The notes below the pieces were generated by a model that was given only the letters and a program-made list of their open reading frames with translations, was not told the origin of the DNA and ran no database searches. Below, piece after piece: positions 9,766 through 20,130 of a stretch of 64,000 nucleotides of DNA. The stretch comes from Prorocentrum cordatum (taxonomy: Eukaryota; Sar; Dinophyceae; Prorocentrales; Prorocentraceae). The DNA is taken from contig CAUYUJ010003958.1 of assembly GCA_963575745.1 (NCBI GenBank), forward strand, positions 420,658 to 484,657, read 5' to 3'. The position numbers and the translations under genes are program-made. The first letter of the stretch is position 1, and every line of letters begins with the position of its first letter.

Positions 9766-10340
9766 TCTTGGATGCCTGTTGGCGTCTCTGAGAATCCTCT
9801 TGGGAGTATCTTGGATGCAGTTTTGAGGCCTCCGGCTGCTGTTTGGAGACCTTTTGAAGCTTATTGTGGGCCTGCTGGCAGTCTCGTTGGTCCCCTTGAG
9901 GCGAAGGGCTCGAACTCTCAGTTTGAGTTCCCCCTCTTGGGGCCCTCTCGGGCCGTCTTGGGTGCCGTCTTGGGCCAGCTTGGGGCCATTTTGAGCCATC
10001 GTGGGACCTAAGCGGGCCGCTTGTGCCGTCTTTGGGCGGTCTTGGGGGCATCTGGGGCCGTTTCGGACGCTGTGAAGGTCGAAAGCGTGGAAATGCTAAG
10101 CATGTGCGTTTTCCCTGAGGGATTGGGGTGATGTTTGCCGCTTAGGGCTCGTTTGGGGGCCTCGTGGGGCTCTCTTGGGGCGTCTTCGGGGTCTCTTGGG
10201 CCGTCTTGAGGTCATCTCTGTCGTCTTGGGGCGATCATTGGGCGACTCGGGGCCCTTGGACCATCTTGGAGGCTGGGCCCATCTTGGAACCCTTTTGGCT
10301 CGGAACAAATTGTGCGGGAAGGCCCGGAAGTTCCGAGAGC
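9765..10340 (+). repeat. GGCC/CTTGG repeat block 6
   Basis: Degenerate 20-bp repeat with a weak A-rich box at about 10,070-10,105. Confidence 0.65.
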
Positions 10341-10885
10341 GCCCAGAGCTCCTGGCGGTGGGCCCTTTTTGAGAACCCTCAGGACTGAGGCCGGAGGACT
10401 GAGGGACCTGAGGGCTCTCCACTCAGGGAGCTGGTCTGTGAGGACGTCTCTTGTCCCACAGCGATGCGCTGCTCTTCGGCCGCGGCTTTCATGAGTCTGT
10501 GACTTATCTGTCCACTTTCATGTCTTTCACTTCAAGGGGAGGCCACCTAGACGCCTTCCTCTTTTCGCACTCCACTCAGTACCTCGCGGCACGGTGGCGG
10601 ATTTTCGTAGAGAGCAGGGCGGCGCCCCGAAGAGCTTTCAGTCACAGGGCTCGAGCTACAAATTGTGTGATTGGCGATTTCGTAGACCGTTTCCGTTTTG
10701 AGTTCGTTTCGCAGCAGGGGCGGAATGAAGACAGAACGAGGGACAACGAAGACAAAGCGAAAACGAACAACACTGTTTAGCTCCCCTGGACTCCTGTCGG
10801 TTCTTCCTGGGGGGAAGGCGCTCCGTTCGAGGAGGAGGGCGGAGGACCTGTCCAACTGCTCGAGTCCCTATAAGCCACCCGCGGG
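10340..10885 (+). other. Intron-like stretch, no gene seen
   Basis: No recognisable coding, RNA or repeat feature. Lower GC than its neighbours in 10,660-10,790. It lies between GAF exons C and D. Confidence 0.4.
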
Positions 10886-10886
10886 G

Positions 10887-11012
10887 GCGCGAAGAGAGTC
10901 GCGCGCCGCGGCCTGGGCTGGAGCGACTGCCCTGCTCTGCGGGTGCGGCGCGAGGGCGCGAGGGCGCGAAGATATTCGCCCGTCGCGGGGCGCGATGCGG
11001 GCGGCCCGAGGT
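10887..11012 (+). repeat. Intronic GCGCGAAG hairpin element, copy 3
   Basis: Third copy. The terminal hairpin is at 10,977-11,003, where the outer arms read CGCCCG / CGGGCG instead of TCGCGC / GCGCGA: both arms changed and pairing is kept. It is followed directly by the repeat shared with 5,700-5,865. Confidence 0.6.
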
Positions 11013-11225
11013 ATAAGATCGAGGTCGGTTCGGGGAGGGCACCCTCGAATGTTCTTCGTGCCTGCTGGATGTGCCCGTGCATCATGGGGGAGGGTACCCT
11101 GGAAAGTTCGTCAGTTTGGCAGGCGGAGGGTCTCATGTTCTGGAAGGATGTCATCCTGTCCACGGTGTGGCCGTACGCGAGCTTAGGTGACCTGGGTACG
11201 AGTGCTCGGTGCCTTCCGGCCGACG

Positions 11226-11342
11226 GCGGCAGCGGCGTCATGGCCACCGGACGACGGCCCCCCGGGCGCGCCGCGGGAGGGAGCCGACGAGCCCGCGGGC
11301 GGGAGCCGCCCGTTCACGGAGGACGACTCGCACTTCTTGCAG
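11226..11342 (+). CDS. GAF-domain protein, exon D
   Basis: Encodes ...DDGPPGAPREGADEPAGG then SRPFTEDDSHFLQ. The PFTxxDxxFLQ motif is the start of the last helix of GAF domains, directly after the VIGVVQLINK strand of exon C. The exon ends at TTGCAG (11,342) and is followed by GC, so the donor is GC. The 5' boundary is unclear because the segment GCGTCATGGCC..CCCGGGCGCGCC resembles the end of exon C. The loop between QLINK and PFTEDD is unusually long and Gly/Pro-rich. Confidence 0.65.
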
Positions 11343-11479
11343 GCTCCCGCGGCGGCGCGCGCCGGCGGCCTTCCTCCCTGCCCGCCTGGCGCAGCGGGTC
11401 GGCTGCGCGCAGGAGTGGCCCTGCCCCGTGTCGGTGGTCCGTCGTCGTCGGTGCTCCAGGTCCCCCCCCCCCCCGAGGT

Positions 11480-11607
11480 GCGAAGAGAGTCGCGCTTCGC
11501 GCGTCGTGGCCCGGGTTGGGGGGCGCCCTCCCCCAGGGCGGCATATCGGGGGCGCGACGACAAGCGTGCGCCGCGGGGCGCGACGCGCGAAGTGAGGTGG
11601 CATCCAG
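11480..11607 (+). repeat. Intronic GCGCGAAG hairpin element, copy 4
   Basis: Fourth copy, 140 bp after exon D. It starts GCGAAGAGAGTCGCGCTTCG, has a GCCCTCCCCCAGGGC inverted repeat, and ends GCGAAGTGAGGTGGCATCCAG. The terminal hairpin pairs with two mismatches over 11 bp. Confidence 0.6.
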
Positions 11608-11764
11608 TGCTTAGTGGCTGTCTGGCCTCGGGGTGCTGTCCAGCAGCTGCGCCGAGCCGAGGGCGTCCCAGGGGGTGCCCGACCTCGTCCCGAGCGGCCA
11701 GCAGGGGCCCGAGCTGTGACCCGAGGGCCGAGTGACGCTTCGCCGGCCTGGCTTGCGCGCTTGG

Positions 11765-12015
11765 CTCTGCCCCCCCGCCTCCTCCTCCTCGTCCTCCTCC
11801 TCCCTGCTCCTCCTCCTCCTAATCCTTCTCCTCCTCCTCCTCCTCCTCCTCCTCCTCCTCCTCCTACCCCCTCCGAGCCTCATCTTCCTCCTCTCTCCTC
11901 CTCCCTGCTCCTCCTCCTCCTTCTCCTCCTCCTCCTCCTACTCCTCTTCCTCCTCCTCCTCCTCGTCCTCCTCCATCCTCCCTCTTCCTCCTCCTCCGCC
12001 TCCTCCTCCCGGCAG
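11765..12015 (+). repeat. CTC/TCC pyrimidine tract
   Basis: Long imperfect (CTC)n on the plus strand. It lies immediately 5' (sense strand) of the LINE-derived sequence that begins at about 12,040. Confidence 0.9.
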
Positions 12016-12039
12016 CCTAACCACCATCAGCATCTTAGA

Positions 12040-13500
12040 GCATGACCCGTGCATCTATGCTGCGATCACGCCGGTGCTCCGGTAGTCTAAGGAAGTCTGG
12101 ATCTCGTCGACTAGACAGTAATTGCACATTTGCCTTGGAGCTATCCACTCTAAGGGATGCTTTGAAGAATGTGTGTCTTGGAGACTCCGTTTCCTGGACG
12201 AAGGTTTCGGGCCATATGAGTGCTGCTCGTGCCTCGCTTGGTAGAATCGGCTGGAGCATGGACTGGATCACTAGCTTGACCACCGATCAGAAGGATAGCA
12301 TCTCGCTCACCCCGACCTGTCCCCGCACGGTCAAAGAATTCCTTCGAGAGGGAGTGTTGAGGCATCTTCTGAGGCAGGCTGGAGGGGCCTTGGGTCTCGG
12401 CGCTAGAGCATGTTATGATGTCGTCTTCAAGGAGCTGAGGGCTAAGACGTGGAATGCGTTTCAGAAGGGGTTTGCTAGGGCATTTTCGCGCGGTGCATGT
12501 TGGACGGCCACGAGGTCCGATGACTGCGGATACGTCGTGGAGTCTATTACGTGTTGTTTGTGTAACTTGGGCACAACTTGGGCGCAAACACAATGTTCTA
12601 CGGTATTTGGCAGTGCCCCACCGTTAGCGTTGGGAGACTCGAGGTGATCGATCATGCCCTGATTGGTCAGGCCCTTGCGATCGGGCCTCGAGACCAGCAG
12701 CGGCTTCTTTTACTAAGGCCATCGTTTCGCTGCCAGGTGACTAAGTCCCCATCCTTGTTGAAGAGGGGCATGCAAGTTACTTTGGAAGCAGATCCTCACA
12801 TGCAGTCCACCGCTATTGAGGGCCACGTGTTCTTCGAGGGATCTGGTCTCAGGAGTCCTGCTGTGAAGATGTGTCTAGGGCTGGCCGAGGGGCGGCTGTA
12901 TACAACGAGTCTGGGACTCTTAAGTGTACCCACTCGGGGCCCGTGCCTGGTTTCCTCGTTCAGACCTTTCAAGCTGGGGAATTCTGTGGGCTTGGGACCA
13001 CCAGTGAGCTCCTGGTTGGGCCGTCTACGGGATATTCTGGCTGCACCAACGCTGCGCAGGCTTTCACAGCCCCAGCTCAGCTTCAGGCATACAAAGTTAC
13101 AGGCTGGTACTATTTTGTCAGTATAAGTAGCGTGAAGCTATCAATGTACACGCGCACGTAGCGGACTCGGCTGAGCTCGAGCAGCGCTACCACAAGGTCG
13201 GCCTCGCCTTGATCTCGACAACGTTACCCGTGTTCGGCAAAGCCACCAAGTGCGTGAAGTCGGCGTCCCACGATTGGGGCTGGTACTTGTGGAGATGCCT
13301 CTGTTGTTTGAAGTCCAGTCGCGCGGACAAGCAATCGCAAGACGGAGGGTGCACAGGAGTCAACCCCGAGGTTGCTCGTGGGATCGGACTTACAGGGCAC
13401 CCCCTCCAGGCTTTCACTTGAAGCGGCAGTCTTGTAAATCATGCGCGCACGAAGTTTAAGGGCTACACATCTGAAGGCCGGTTCAGAAATTTGAGGCGGC
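12040..13500 (+). mobile_element. Decayed LINE 3' part: post-RT region, zinc finger, RNase H, C-terminal finger
   Basis: Pieces in shifting frames follow the order of a LINE C-terminus. (1) 12,042-12,600: the post-RT helical region (GWSMDWITSL, then VKEFLREGVLRHLLRQ). (2) About 12,550-12,620: a broken zinc finger, CCLC in one frame and MFYGIWQCP in the next. (3) 12,780-13,130: an RNase H-like domain with HVFFEGSG and FQAGEFCGLGTTSELLVGPS, then YSGCTNAAQAF where D is expected. (4) 13,145-13,440: AINVHAHVADSAELEQRYH and GHPLQAF. (5) About 13,450-13,530: a decayed terminal finger. Several frameshifts separate the parts, so it is dead. It lies inside GAF intron 4. Confidence 0.65.
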
Positions 13501-14130
13501 CTTGTCCAAAGGTTCCCGCCAGCAAGTGTTTTGTCCGGGCGTGGGGGGCAACTCTTTGGTGTGGGGCACCCTGAGCTCTCGAGCGTTTCTGCATAGCTTG
13601 TCGCACTCAAGGATGCTCGATCCGAGGTGGAGAGGGAGGTTGGGTCGTCGGACGGTGGGGTGGAGGAGGAGCTCGCGCACGTGACTCCTGCTGCGCTGGC
13701 TGAGCCGTCTGGCGAGGTCGCGTCGGCGGTGCGCTCCACGCTAGCTCCGCGGAACATTGTCGAGGGCCTTCTTCGCGAAGACTTCGAAGCGCCCTCGGTG
13801 GCACCAGGCGCGCGGTCGGACGGGGACTCGTCCGACAAGTGCGCGGTGTCTTTCACACGACCTGTGCGTTTTGCCGTGGGTGTGACGCAATGTGTTGGGG
13901 AACGGTCTTCTCTTGCGTTCTCTCTTGGCGCTCATCGCTTGTGCTTCCAGCTGTCGAGCAGCTGGGCGCGCTCTGAGGAACTCTGGACATCTCTTCGCCG
14001 CTCTGCGCCAGTTCGTTTATTTGACATTGGGTGGCAGCTGCCCTCGACAGTAGCACCGCTGATCAAACATTACCTTGGCGAAGGGCCCAACCATGTGCAG
14101 TTGTGGATATTGCTGTTTTGGGCATCGCCT
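13500..14130 (+). other. Open but unrecognised stretch after LINE fragment 1
   Basis: A plus-strand frame from 13,627 runs through VEEELAHVTPAALAEPSGEV and FSLGAHRLCFQLSSSW. The composition is not repeat-like, so it may be another retroelement remnant (gag-like or N-terminal), but no family is recognised. The frame continues into the tandem repeat at 14,140. Confidence 0.25.
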
Positions 14131-14138
14131 CCGGTGGA

Positions 14139-14530
14139 CCTCTTCATGGGCCACGAAGCGTGTAATGGGCGTGCCGAAATGGGGCGGGGACGCATGCGGG
14201 CGCAGCCATCGGGGCCTTCGGTGGCGCTCCATATGGGCCACGAAACGTGTGAGGGGTGTGCCGAAACGGAGTGGGGACACCGTGCGAACGTCGCAAAGTG
14301 GGGCCTTCGGTGGGGCTCCCTATGGGGCCACGAAACGTTATGCTGAGCGGGGGAGGCGCAGGCGATCGCCGCCATTGGGGCCTTCGGTGGGGCGCCCTAT
14401 GGGGCCACGAAGCGTTGTGCTGAGCGGGGGGAAGCACATGTGAACGCGGCCACTGGGGCCTTCGGTGGAGCTCCTTGTGGGGCCACGAAACGTTGTACAA
14501 GGCAGGGGAGACGCATGCCAGCGATCCGAT
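14139..14530 (+). repeat. Tandem repeat of 77-90 bp, five copies
   Basis: Five copies of GGGGCCTTCGGTGG...ATGGGGCCACGAARCG. The GGGCCACGAA motif starts near 14,148, 14,235, 14,325, 14,402 and 14,479. Confidence 0.8.
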
Positions 14531-14639
14531 GCCAGCATTGTTCATTCCGACCCGAGAGTTTTGGTTGTGCGGTTTTGCACCTGCGGTGTAGATGAGTACG
14601 TCTACGTGACTCACGCACCACATGCAGGACATAACCGGT

Positions 14640-17000
14640 TACAACATGAAGATTGGTGGCTGGAGCTGGAGGATCTTTTTTCACGGAATGGAGCCCAAAT
14701 CTCATCTTGGAAGATACTATTCCGATGATAGGCCGTGCTCAGGCTGATAGGGGAGATTCACAGCGCAGGGATAAGGGGGACACCGCCCTCCCTATTGCAC
14801 GCCAGACGTTCACGATGACCCAGGGGCAGTTCTCCGCATGATACTTGACGAACGCGACCTTTTTGTTTGACCTCCTCTTTCTTTGAACACGAGGGAGGGT
14901 ACGCGCATGTCTCCATTGCCAAGCCTAAATCTAGGGTTGGTCTTATCGTCACCAATGGCACGCTACACGAAGCCACCGCAGGATGCTGGGTTGACTTCGT
15001 TCTTTTTCAAGACCAGTGTACATCAGCAGGGACTGCGTAGGTGGAAACATGGCACTGTGTACCCTTTGTTTGAATGCACTGGCAGTTACTCGCCACTGGA
15101 ATGCTCCCGATCTATATTTTTGAACAGTACAGTGGCCAAGTGCTGGCGCAGTTTTCTACGTGATCGCGTCAGCGAGTATCGACATATCTGGCTGCGTGCG
15201 ACGCATTGTGGAGGCAGACCCCGTAAAGGTCCATCGGCTTTGGTACAGATTGCGTCTGCGTTCCTCAAAGCAGCGGTGCACCAACGTCGGGGAGCCGTCC
15301 TGTACTTCGTCGACCTGGTCTCTGCATTCTGCTCGGTAGTCCGCCGTTTGGTCCCACCTACCAGATCCGACGTGGACGGGGACACGAGCTGCCGATTAGT
15401 ATGCTTCCACTTGTCTCTTTCATTCTGAGTCAGCCGTCGGCGCTGGCGAACCTAGGGGCGCCCCCGCACCTGCTCGCGCTTCTCATCGAGAGCCATCGCG
15501 ACGCGCTTTTCGGCGCGGACAACTTACCGCAGGTGGCTCGATCAAGGAGAGGCTCGAGACCAGGCAGCTCACAGGCGGGCGCAATATTCAATGCAGCCTT
15601 CTGCACACTACTTAATGCAGTGGACGAGGTTGTTCGTGCCCCAGGGTGCTGCCTACCGCCTCGCCCAGAAGGGCTGCTTCAGACGGTTTACCCGGGTGCG
15701 CGGGAGGAGCCCTTTGGTCGACGTGTCCTTCGTAGACGACGTGCTGTTTCTGCAGGCCCCGTCGGCCATGACCGACCCGATTGAACTTTCTGGGGAAGGG
15801 GCCGGCGCAGTCCAGAAGCGCATGCTGACGCATGGGTTCACACCCAACTACATGCGTGCCAAATCCCGTATATTTATCACCCCATCGACCTCAACACCCC
15901 CTTGGACTGCGACAACAAGTGGAGGCCAGCCATGAACAGGTGATTGAGTCGGAAGTCTGGGGGGTCAAAGTTCATGTCGTTCGTGGGTGCAAGTACTTAG
16001 GCACCATGCTGGACATCTTTGGCACGCTTGGCTGTCGGGCTGCGCGAGCGATGCAGAAGCATCGGGTTGCCTTGGCCCCAATCAGAAGGATGCGCAAGCG
16101 TTTCGACGGCATGGCACTACCTGCCCGAACCAACCTAGTGGACACGATGGTCAATACTCACTTGCTCTACCTGGTGGAAGTCTGGGAGGTCATACCCCAG
16201 GCACTCCTACATGAGTTGGAAGCAGCGAGGTTTCAGGCCTACAGAGTCGTTCAAGGTCGTCAACACCATCGCGACACGGAGACCTTTCATACAGACTTAG
16301 ACATTCTGTGCCAGGCCAAAAGGGTTCCACTGGAACTGCTTCTTCGTAAGCGTAGGCTTATGTATTTCAGTTCGCTGTTCGTGGAGGCGCCCGCTGCATT
16401 GCAGCACTCCTCGGTCGACCAGGCAGCGCCGATGCCAAGCTCGTGGGTGACTTCGGTTGAACAAGATTTCGTTTGGATGACTGCATGCGACGCGGATGAC
16501 ACCCGACAGCAGTGGACATTACGGCAGTGGTTCCCCTTTGCGAACAAAAAAACGATTCCAAGGGCTTCAGGAACGCAGCCAAGAGAGCTCGGGGCCTCGC
16601 GGTTCCAGCCGCCCTCGAGTCCATGCAGGTTGAGCGTTGACAGAAGCAGCTACTCAGAATAAGAGGGGGCGATCATCACCAGCAACCAGTGATCACGAAG
16701 CTGATCTGCGACAGCTGCGGGTGGACGGCTATGTCAGTGCCTGCGTGGAGGAAACAGCAGCTCGATCACCAGCCGATCGATGGCGTGCAGAGGGCGGCTA
16801 GAGGCACGCAGCGCGGTGCGCGCGGCACTATATTTTCTGACCGATCGAACCTCCTCCGTCATCCCCGCGGGCTTGACAACACTTGCTTGAGTTACCTGAT
16901 TGGGCAGGGGGACTTGTTGGATATGGAAGTGGCCGAATCACGCCGGGAGGAGGACTTCGCTCGCGAGCGGCTGATGATGCAGAAGGGCTAGAACTACCGT
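14640..17000 (+). mobile_element. Decayed LINE reverse transcriptase with C2H2-like finger
   Basis: A reverse transcriptase broken by frameshifts. About 15,030-15,340 gives GLRRWKHGTVYPLFE..., CGGRPRKGPSALVQIASAF and VLYFVDLVSAFCSVVR, the fingers and motif A (the D of FVD). About 15,535-15,620 gives SRRGSRPGSSQAGAIFNAAF, motif B. About 15,710-15,760 gives VDVSFVDDVLFLQAP, motif C with both aspartates. 15,960-16,560 is the thumb region starting GCKYLGTMLD. A zinc finger remnant follows (LICDSCGW at about 16,700; FSDRSNLLRH at about 16,840). Motifs A, B and C are in different frames, so no functional enzyme is made. It is a separate element from the 12-kb fragment, because there the RNase H end precedes this RT. 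Confidence 0.75.
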
Positions 17001-17950
17001 CGAGTCTTTCCGCACGCGCGGCGAACAATACACTGGGGCGGGCGTGGCGCAGCACGCATTCCGCCAGCACCACCAGCAGTGCAGCTACCTGCCCATCGAG
17101 AAGAACCACAGCTACAACGGCTACGTGGGATACCAGGACGGCAACAACTCTACCATGTATGTTCTGGAGATGTTATGGCCTTTGATAGTTTAGAATGGGC
17201 CAACCGCCTTGCGAGTCAGCACTTCGAACCTATTCGTGTTCCGATCTGTGACGCCGAAGGAATTTGGACGACTATGGGTGAGAGTCAAGTGAGAGAGATG
17301 ATGAATGATATGTCTAAAGGGGAAGTTGTTGGACTCATCCTTTCATCGTCTACAGTTACCTGGAAGAGTTTGGATGATGGCAATGGGCAGAGCAAGTCTT
17401 TGAGGGCTGATCTGCACCCGTGGGGCACACCTACACTTGGTGAACACTCTCGGCGACGACCTCTTGCAGAAAACAGTCAATTCAGAGCATCGTGGTCATT
17501 GCTAGAGGCAGCACGCGTCACTGGAGTGGCAGCCTGCTTGGTTCTGCCATATGATGACTTCACGAAGTTCTGCGAGGTTGCGCCCGACATTGACAATCTG
17601 GTGCGTGGTACTTTCGAGGTTGTGCGGCTGGACCTCTGCATGTTTGGGGCAGACTGCGTGCTCCCCGCGGCTTTGGTTCGCAAGCGCATGGTATTCAATC
17701 TGGAGGCAGAGAGATGCCGCTGCACACATCGTGCACACGCTGCAGCTGGTCATCTGACGGCTAGGTCGCATGGGATCTCCCGCGTGCTCGCGCAGGCCTT
17801 TGCTGAGGCCAGCATCCCTGCGCAGGCTCTAGCTGCTCGCAGGAGGCGCTCGCCCCCTGTTCTGCAGCCCTAAGGATGACATTGGTGGATGGGGGGCTGG
17901 GAGAGCAGGGTGCTATGTGATGTTGATGTTTGCTTGCTTTCGTGCTGTGA
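17000..17950 (+). mobile_element. Retroelement-associated domain of unknown function
   Basis: The plus-strand frame 17,079-17,873 (264 codons) has no repeat character. It contains LEWANRLASQHFEPIRVPIC, EVVGLILSSSTVTWKSL, HPWGTPTLGE, WSLLEAARVTGVAACLVLP and VRLDLCMFGADCVLPAALV, then a terminal CRCTHRAHAAAGHLTARSHG. The order (SSSTVTW-like strand, HPWG, FGA with a K/R patch, C..C-H..H) resembles a domain I associate with dinoflagellate retroelements; this is recollection, not a search. The stop at 17,871-17,873 is followed by a 3'-UTR-like stretch. The first residues (about 17,000-17,150) read better in another frame (QHAFRQHHQQCSYLPIE), so at least one frameshift is present. Confidence 0.4.
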
Positions 17951-18430
17951 CTGCTGCCGATCTCTTGTGGCTTGCTAGACGCGCGAAGCGAGCTAGAGGG
18001 GGCGGTGCGGAGACGGAGCGAATGAGCCTGGCGTAATGGGCTCCCCTCGCGCCCGCCCCCATGCTTCTGTCCAGCCTCCCCCGCCTCGTCTCCACCATCA
18101 TCGTTTGCTGCTTCTTGCTCCACCTTGCCTGATGTCGGCCTGTCAGCCGCCTGCACTTGCAGGGGGGCCTCCGCGGGGCTCGTGGAGGCCGCCCTTCACG
18201 CTCGACCAGGTTTCCCCCGTCCTCCAGGCCTTCTGGACATCATCCCTGGTGCTCTCGCACCTCAACGACCCGGTCGAGCGACACTTCGACTTTTTCTCGC
18301 TTTGCTGTCCTCCCGCCTGCTTTCAAAGGCCCTTTGGAGTACAGACAAGGCGCCTGCCCCTGCCCGCCTGCCGACGGCAGGCCCTCTGAAGCCACAGGTG
18401 TGATCGCCTAGCGGCCTGCGCAGAAAAAGG
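17950..18430 (+). other. Rest of GAF intron 4, no gene seen
   Basis: Pyrimidine-rich in places (18,040-18,130). No feature recognised. Confidence 0.35.
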
Positions 18431-18530
18431 AGGGATGAAGGGATCAAGGGATCAAGGGATGGAAGGATGGATGGATGGAGGAGGAGGGTCGGACGGCGGG
18501 GGCGAAGGCGAGGCTGCGGCCCGGCCAGCG
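18425..18530 (+). repeat. GGA/GGAT repeats before exon E
   Basis: GGATCAAG/GGATGGAT short repeats then GGAGG-rich sequence; unusual for a 3' intron end because it is purine- rather than pyrimidine-rich. Confidence 0.5.
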
Positions 18531-18540
18531 CTCGCGCCAG

Positions 18541-18600
18541 GTGTTCGCCCTGCAGGCGGCCACGGCGGTGGCCAACGACATCTCCCACGAGCTGTGTCAG
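18541..18600 (+). CDS. GAF-domain protein, exon E
   Basis: Encodes VFALQAATAVANDISHELCQ, the C-terminal helix of a GAF domain; the family pattern is FLQ..AxQAAxAIxNAxL. The acceptor is GCCAG at 18,540 and the donor is probably GC after CAG at 18,600. Joining exon D gives SHFLQ-VFALQAATAVAND in frame. The intron to exon D is 7.2 kb and holds three retroelement remnants. Later exons were not identified. Confidence 0.6.
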
Positions 18601-18699
18601 GCCGCGGCGTCGAGCTCTCCCCAGGCGAGGGGGGGGGGGGTCGAGGTTCGATCTCCGAGAGCTTTGGCCGCTTCGGTGCCTTCGCTTTGGGCCTCTGAG

Positions 18700-18880
18700 A
18701 AGCTCTTCGCGAGCACGAGGGCGAGGACGAGGAGGATGAAGACGGGGAGGAGGACAAGAAGGAGGAGGGAGGGAGGAGGGAGGAGGGAGGAGGGAGGGTG
18801 AGGAGGAGGAGGAGGAGGAGGAGGAGGAGGAGGAAGAGGAAAAGGAGGAGGAGGAGGAAGGTAGGATAGGGTAGGACAGG
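18700..18880 (+). repeat. GGA/GAG purine tract
   Basis: Imperfect (GAG)n/(GGA)n, 100 bases after exon E. It ends in GGTAGGATAGGGTAGGACAG repeats (18,859-18,885). Confidence 0.9.
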
Positions 18881-19154
18881 ATAGGATATGACTCGGCCTT
18901 GCGCGTGTGCTGGGATGTTGGAGGTGACACGGTGTGACACACGTGCCGCTACTCTACCTCGAACCATGGAAATCTGCTGTACGAGGCTCAGGGTAACGCG
19001 CGCCGTGCAGCATTCGTCGGGGGAGTCGACCTCGGTTGCTCGCAGTCATATATCGCTCGCGAGCTGGGGGGGAGGGCACCCCTCTGGCCTCTGGCCCCTG
19101 GAGGCCGACGCCCGATGGCATTGTGTGTGTGTGCCAGGCAGGCTTCCGAGGCAT

Positions 19155-19268
19155 CCGCCCCCCCCCCGCCTCCTCCTCCTCCTTCCCCTCCTCCCCCTCC
19201 TCCTCCTCCTCCTCCTCCTCCTCCTCCTCCTCCTCCTCCTCCTCCTCCTCCTCCTCCTCGGGGCCCTA
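19155..19268 (+). repeat. Near-perfect (CTC)n tract
   Basis: About 25 CTC units, nearly uninterrupted from 19,195 to 19,258. Confidence 0.95.
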
Positions 19269-20130
19269 CCCCGACGGAGGCCCCCCCCCTAAGAGCACCC
19301 TCGACCATCCCCTGACACTCGGGCCCTGAAGGCATCCGATCGGCAGGGAACTGATCGAGAGGACGGGAGGGTCTCGGTCGAAAGGAGGAGGAGGGAGGGG
19401 CGGCAGAAGACTAACGAGGCGGACCCGCCTCGACGGCGGAGCAGGGCGGGGGGCCGAGTGGCCCGAGAGAGAAGTACAGCACGTTCTGGGAGTATGCGCC
19501 CATGGGGGTGACCATTACCGTGCGAGGACGCCGAGCAGTGGGTTACGCTCTGGGCCGGTGGACTCCGCAGCGGTGGAGGTCAGCTGGACATTCGAGCATT
19601 GAAACTGCTAAACTCTGAAGCACATGGAAAACAGTAGCGGAGAAAACCATCCACGATAGTAAGATCACAGGTCGACGCAGGGACAGAGCCATCGGGACCA
19701 TTCTTGGGGCAACCCCCGCAATGGACCAATTGCTCATTGTCTCCCAGCCGCCCGCAGGTGCCAGCCGCGCCCGTAGCAAAGACATGGCGACCGAACCTAG
19801 TCCTTGACCAGGATGTGAGAGCTCTTCGTCCAAAGCAAAAGACATGACGACACGAACATATGCCATGCAAGGATTTGAGAATCAGAGAATGGATGGATTC
19901 GGTTTGTGTTCGGGATTCGGTCTTCTGCTATGTATGGGGCCAGCGGGGCCAGGCGGACAGCGACGACGACGACAACGACGAGAGCGACGAGGACGAGGGG
20001 GAGGAGGAAGAAGTCGACGACAAGGGGGTGGAGGGCCAGCACCCCCATCCGTCCTTTCGGCCCAGTCCAAGAGCAAGGGGAGAAGGAAGAAACACAGCGG
20101 AGTCACATTGGAGCCATATTGACACAATCT
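19268..20130. other. No gene assigned; weak cysteine-rich minus-strand frame
   Basis: A minus-strand frame (19,580-19,870) reads CGRLGDNEQLVHCGGCPKNG and RYCFPCASEF. It looks protein-like but is short, with no start context and no family. GAC/GAG-rich sequence lies at 19,965-20,030. Otherwise nothing recognised. Confidence 0.2.

Noticed and set aside
19580-19870. Minus-strand cysteine-containing frame as a zinc-finger gene
   Set aside because: Short, cysteine spacing irregular, no homologous family recognised and no start or splice support.
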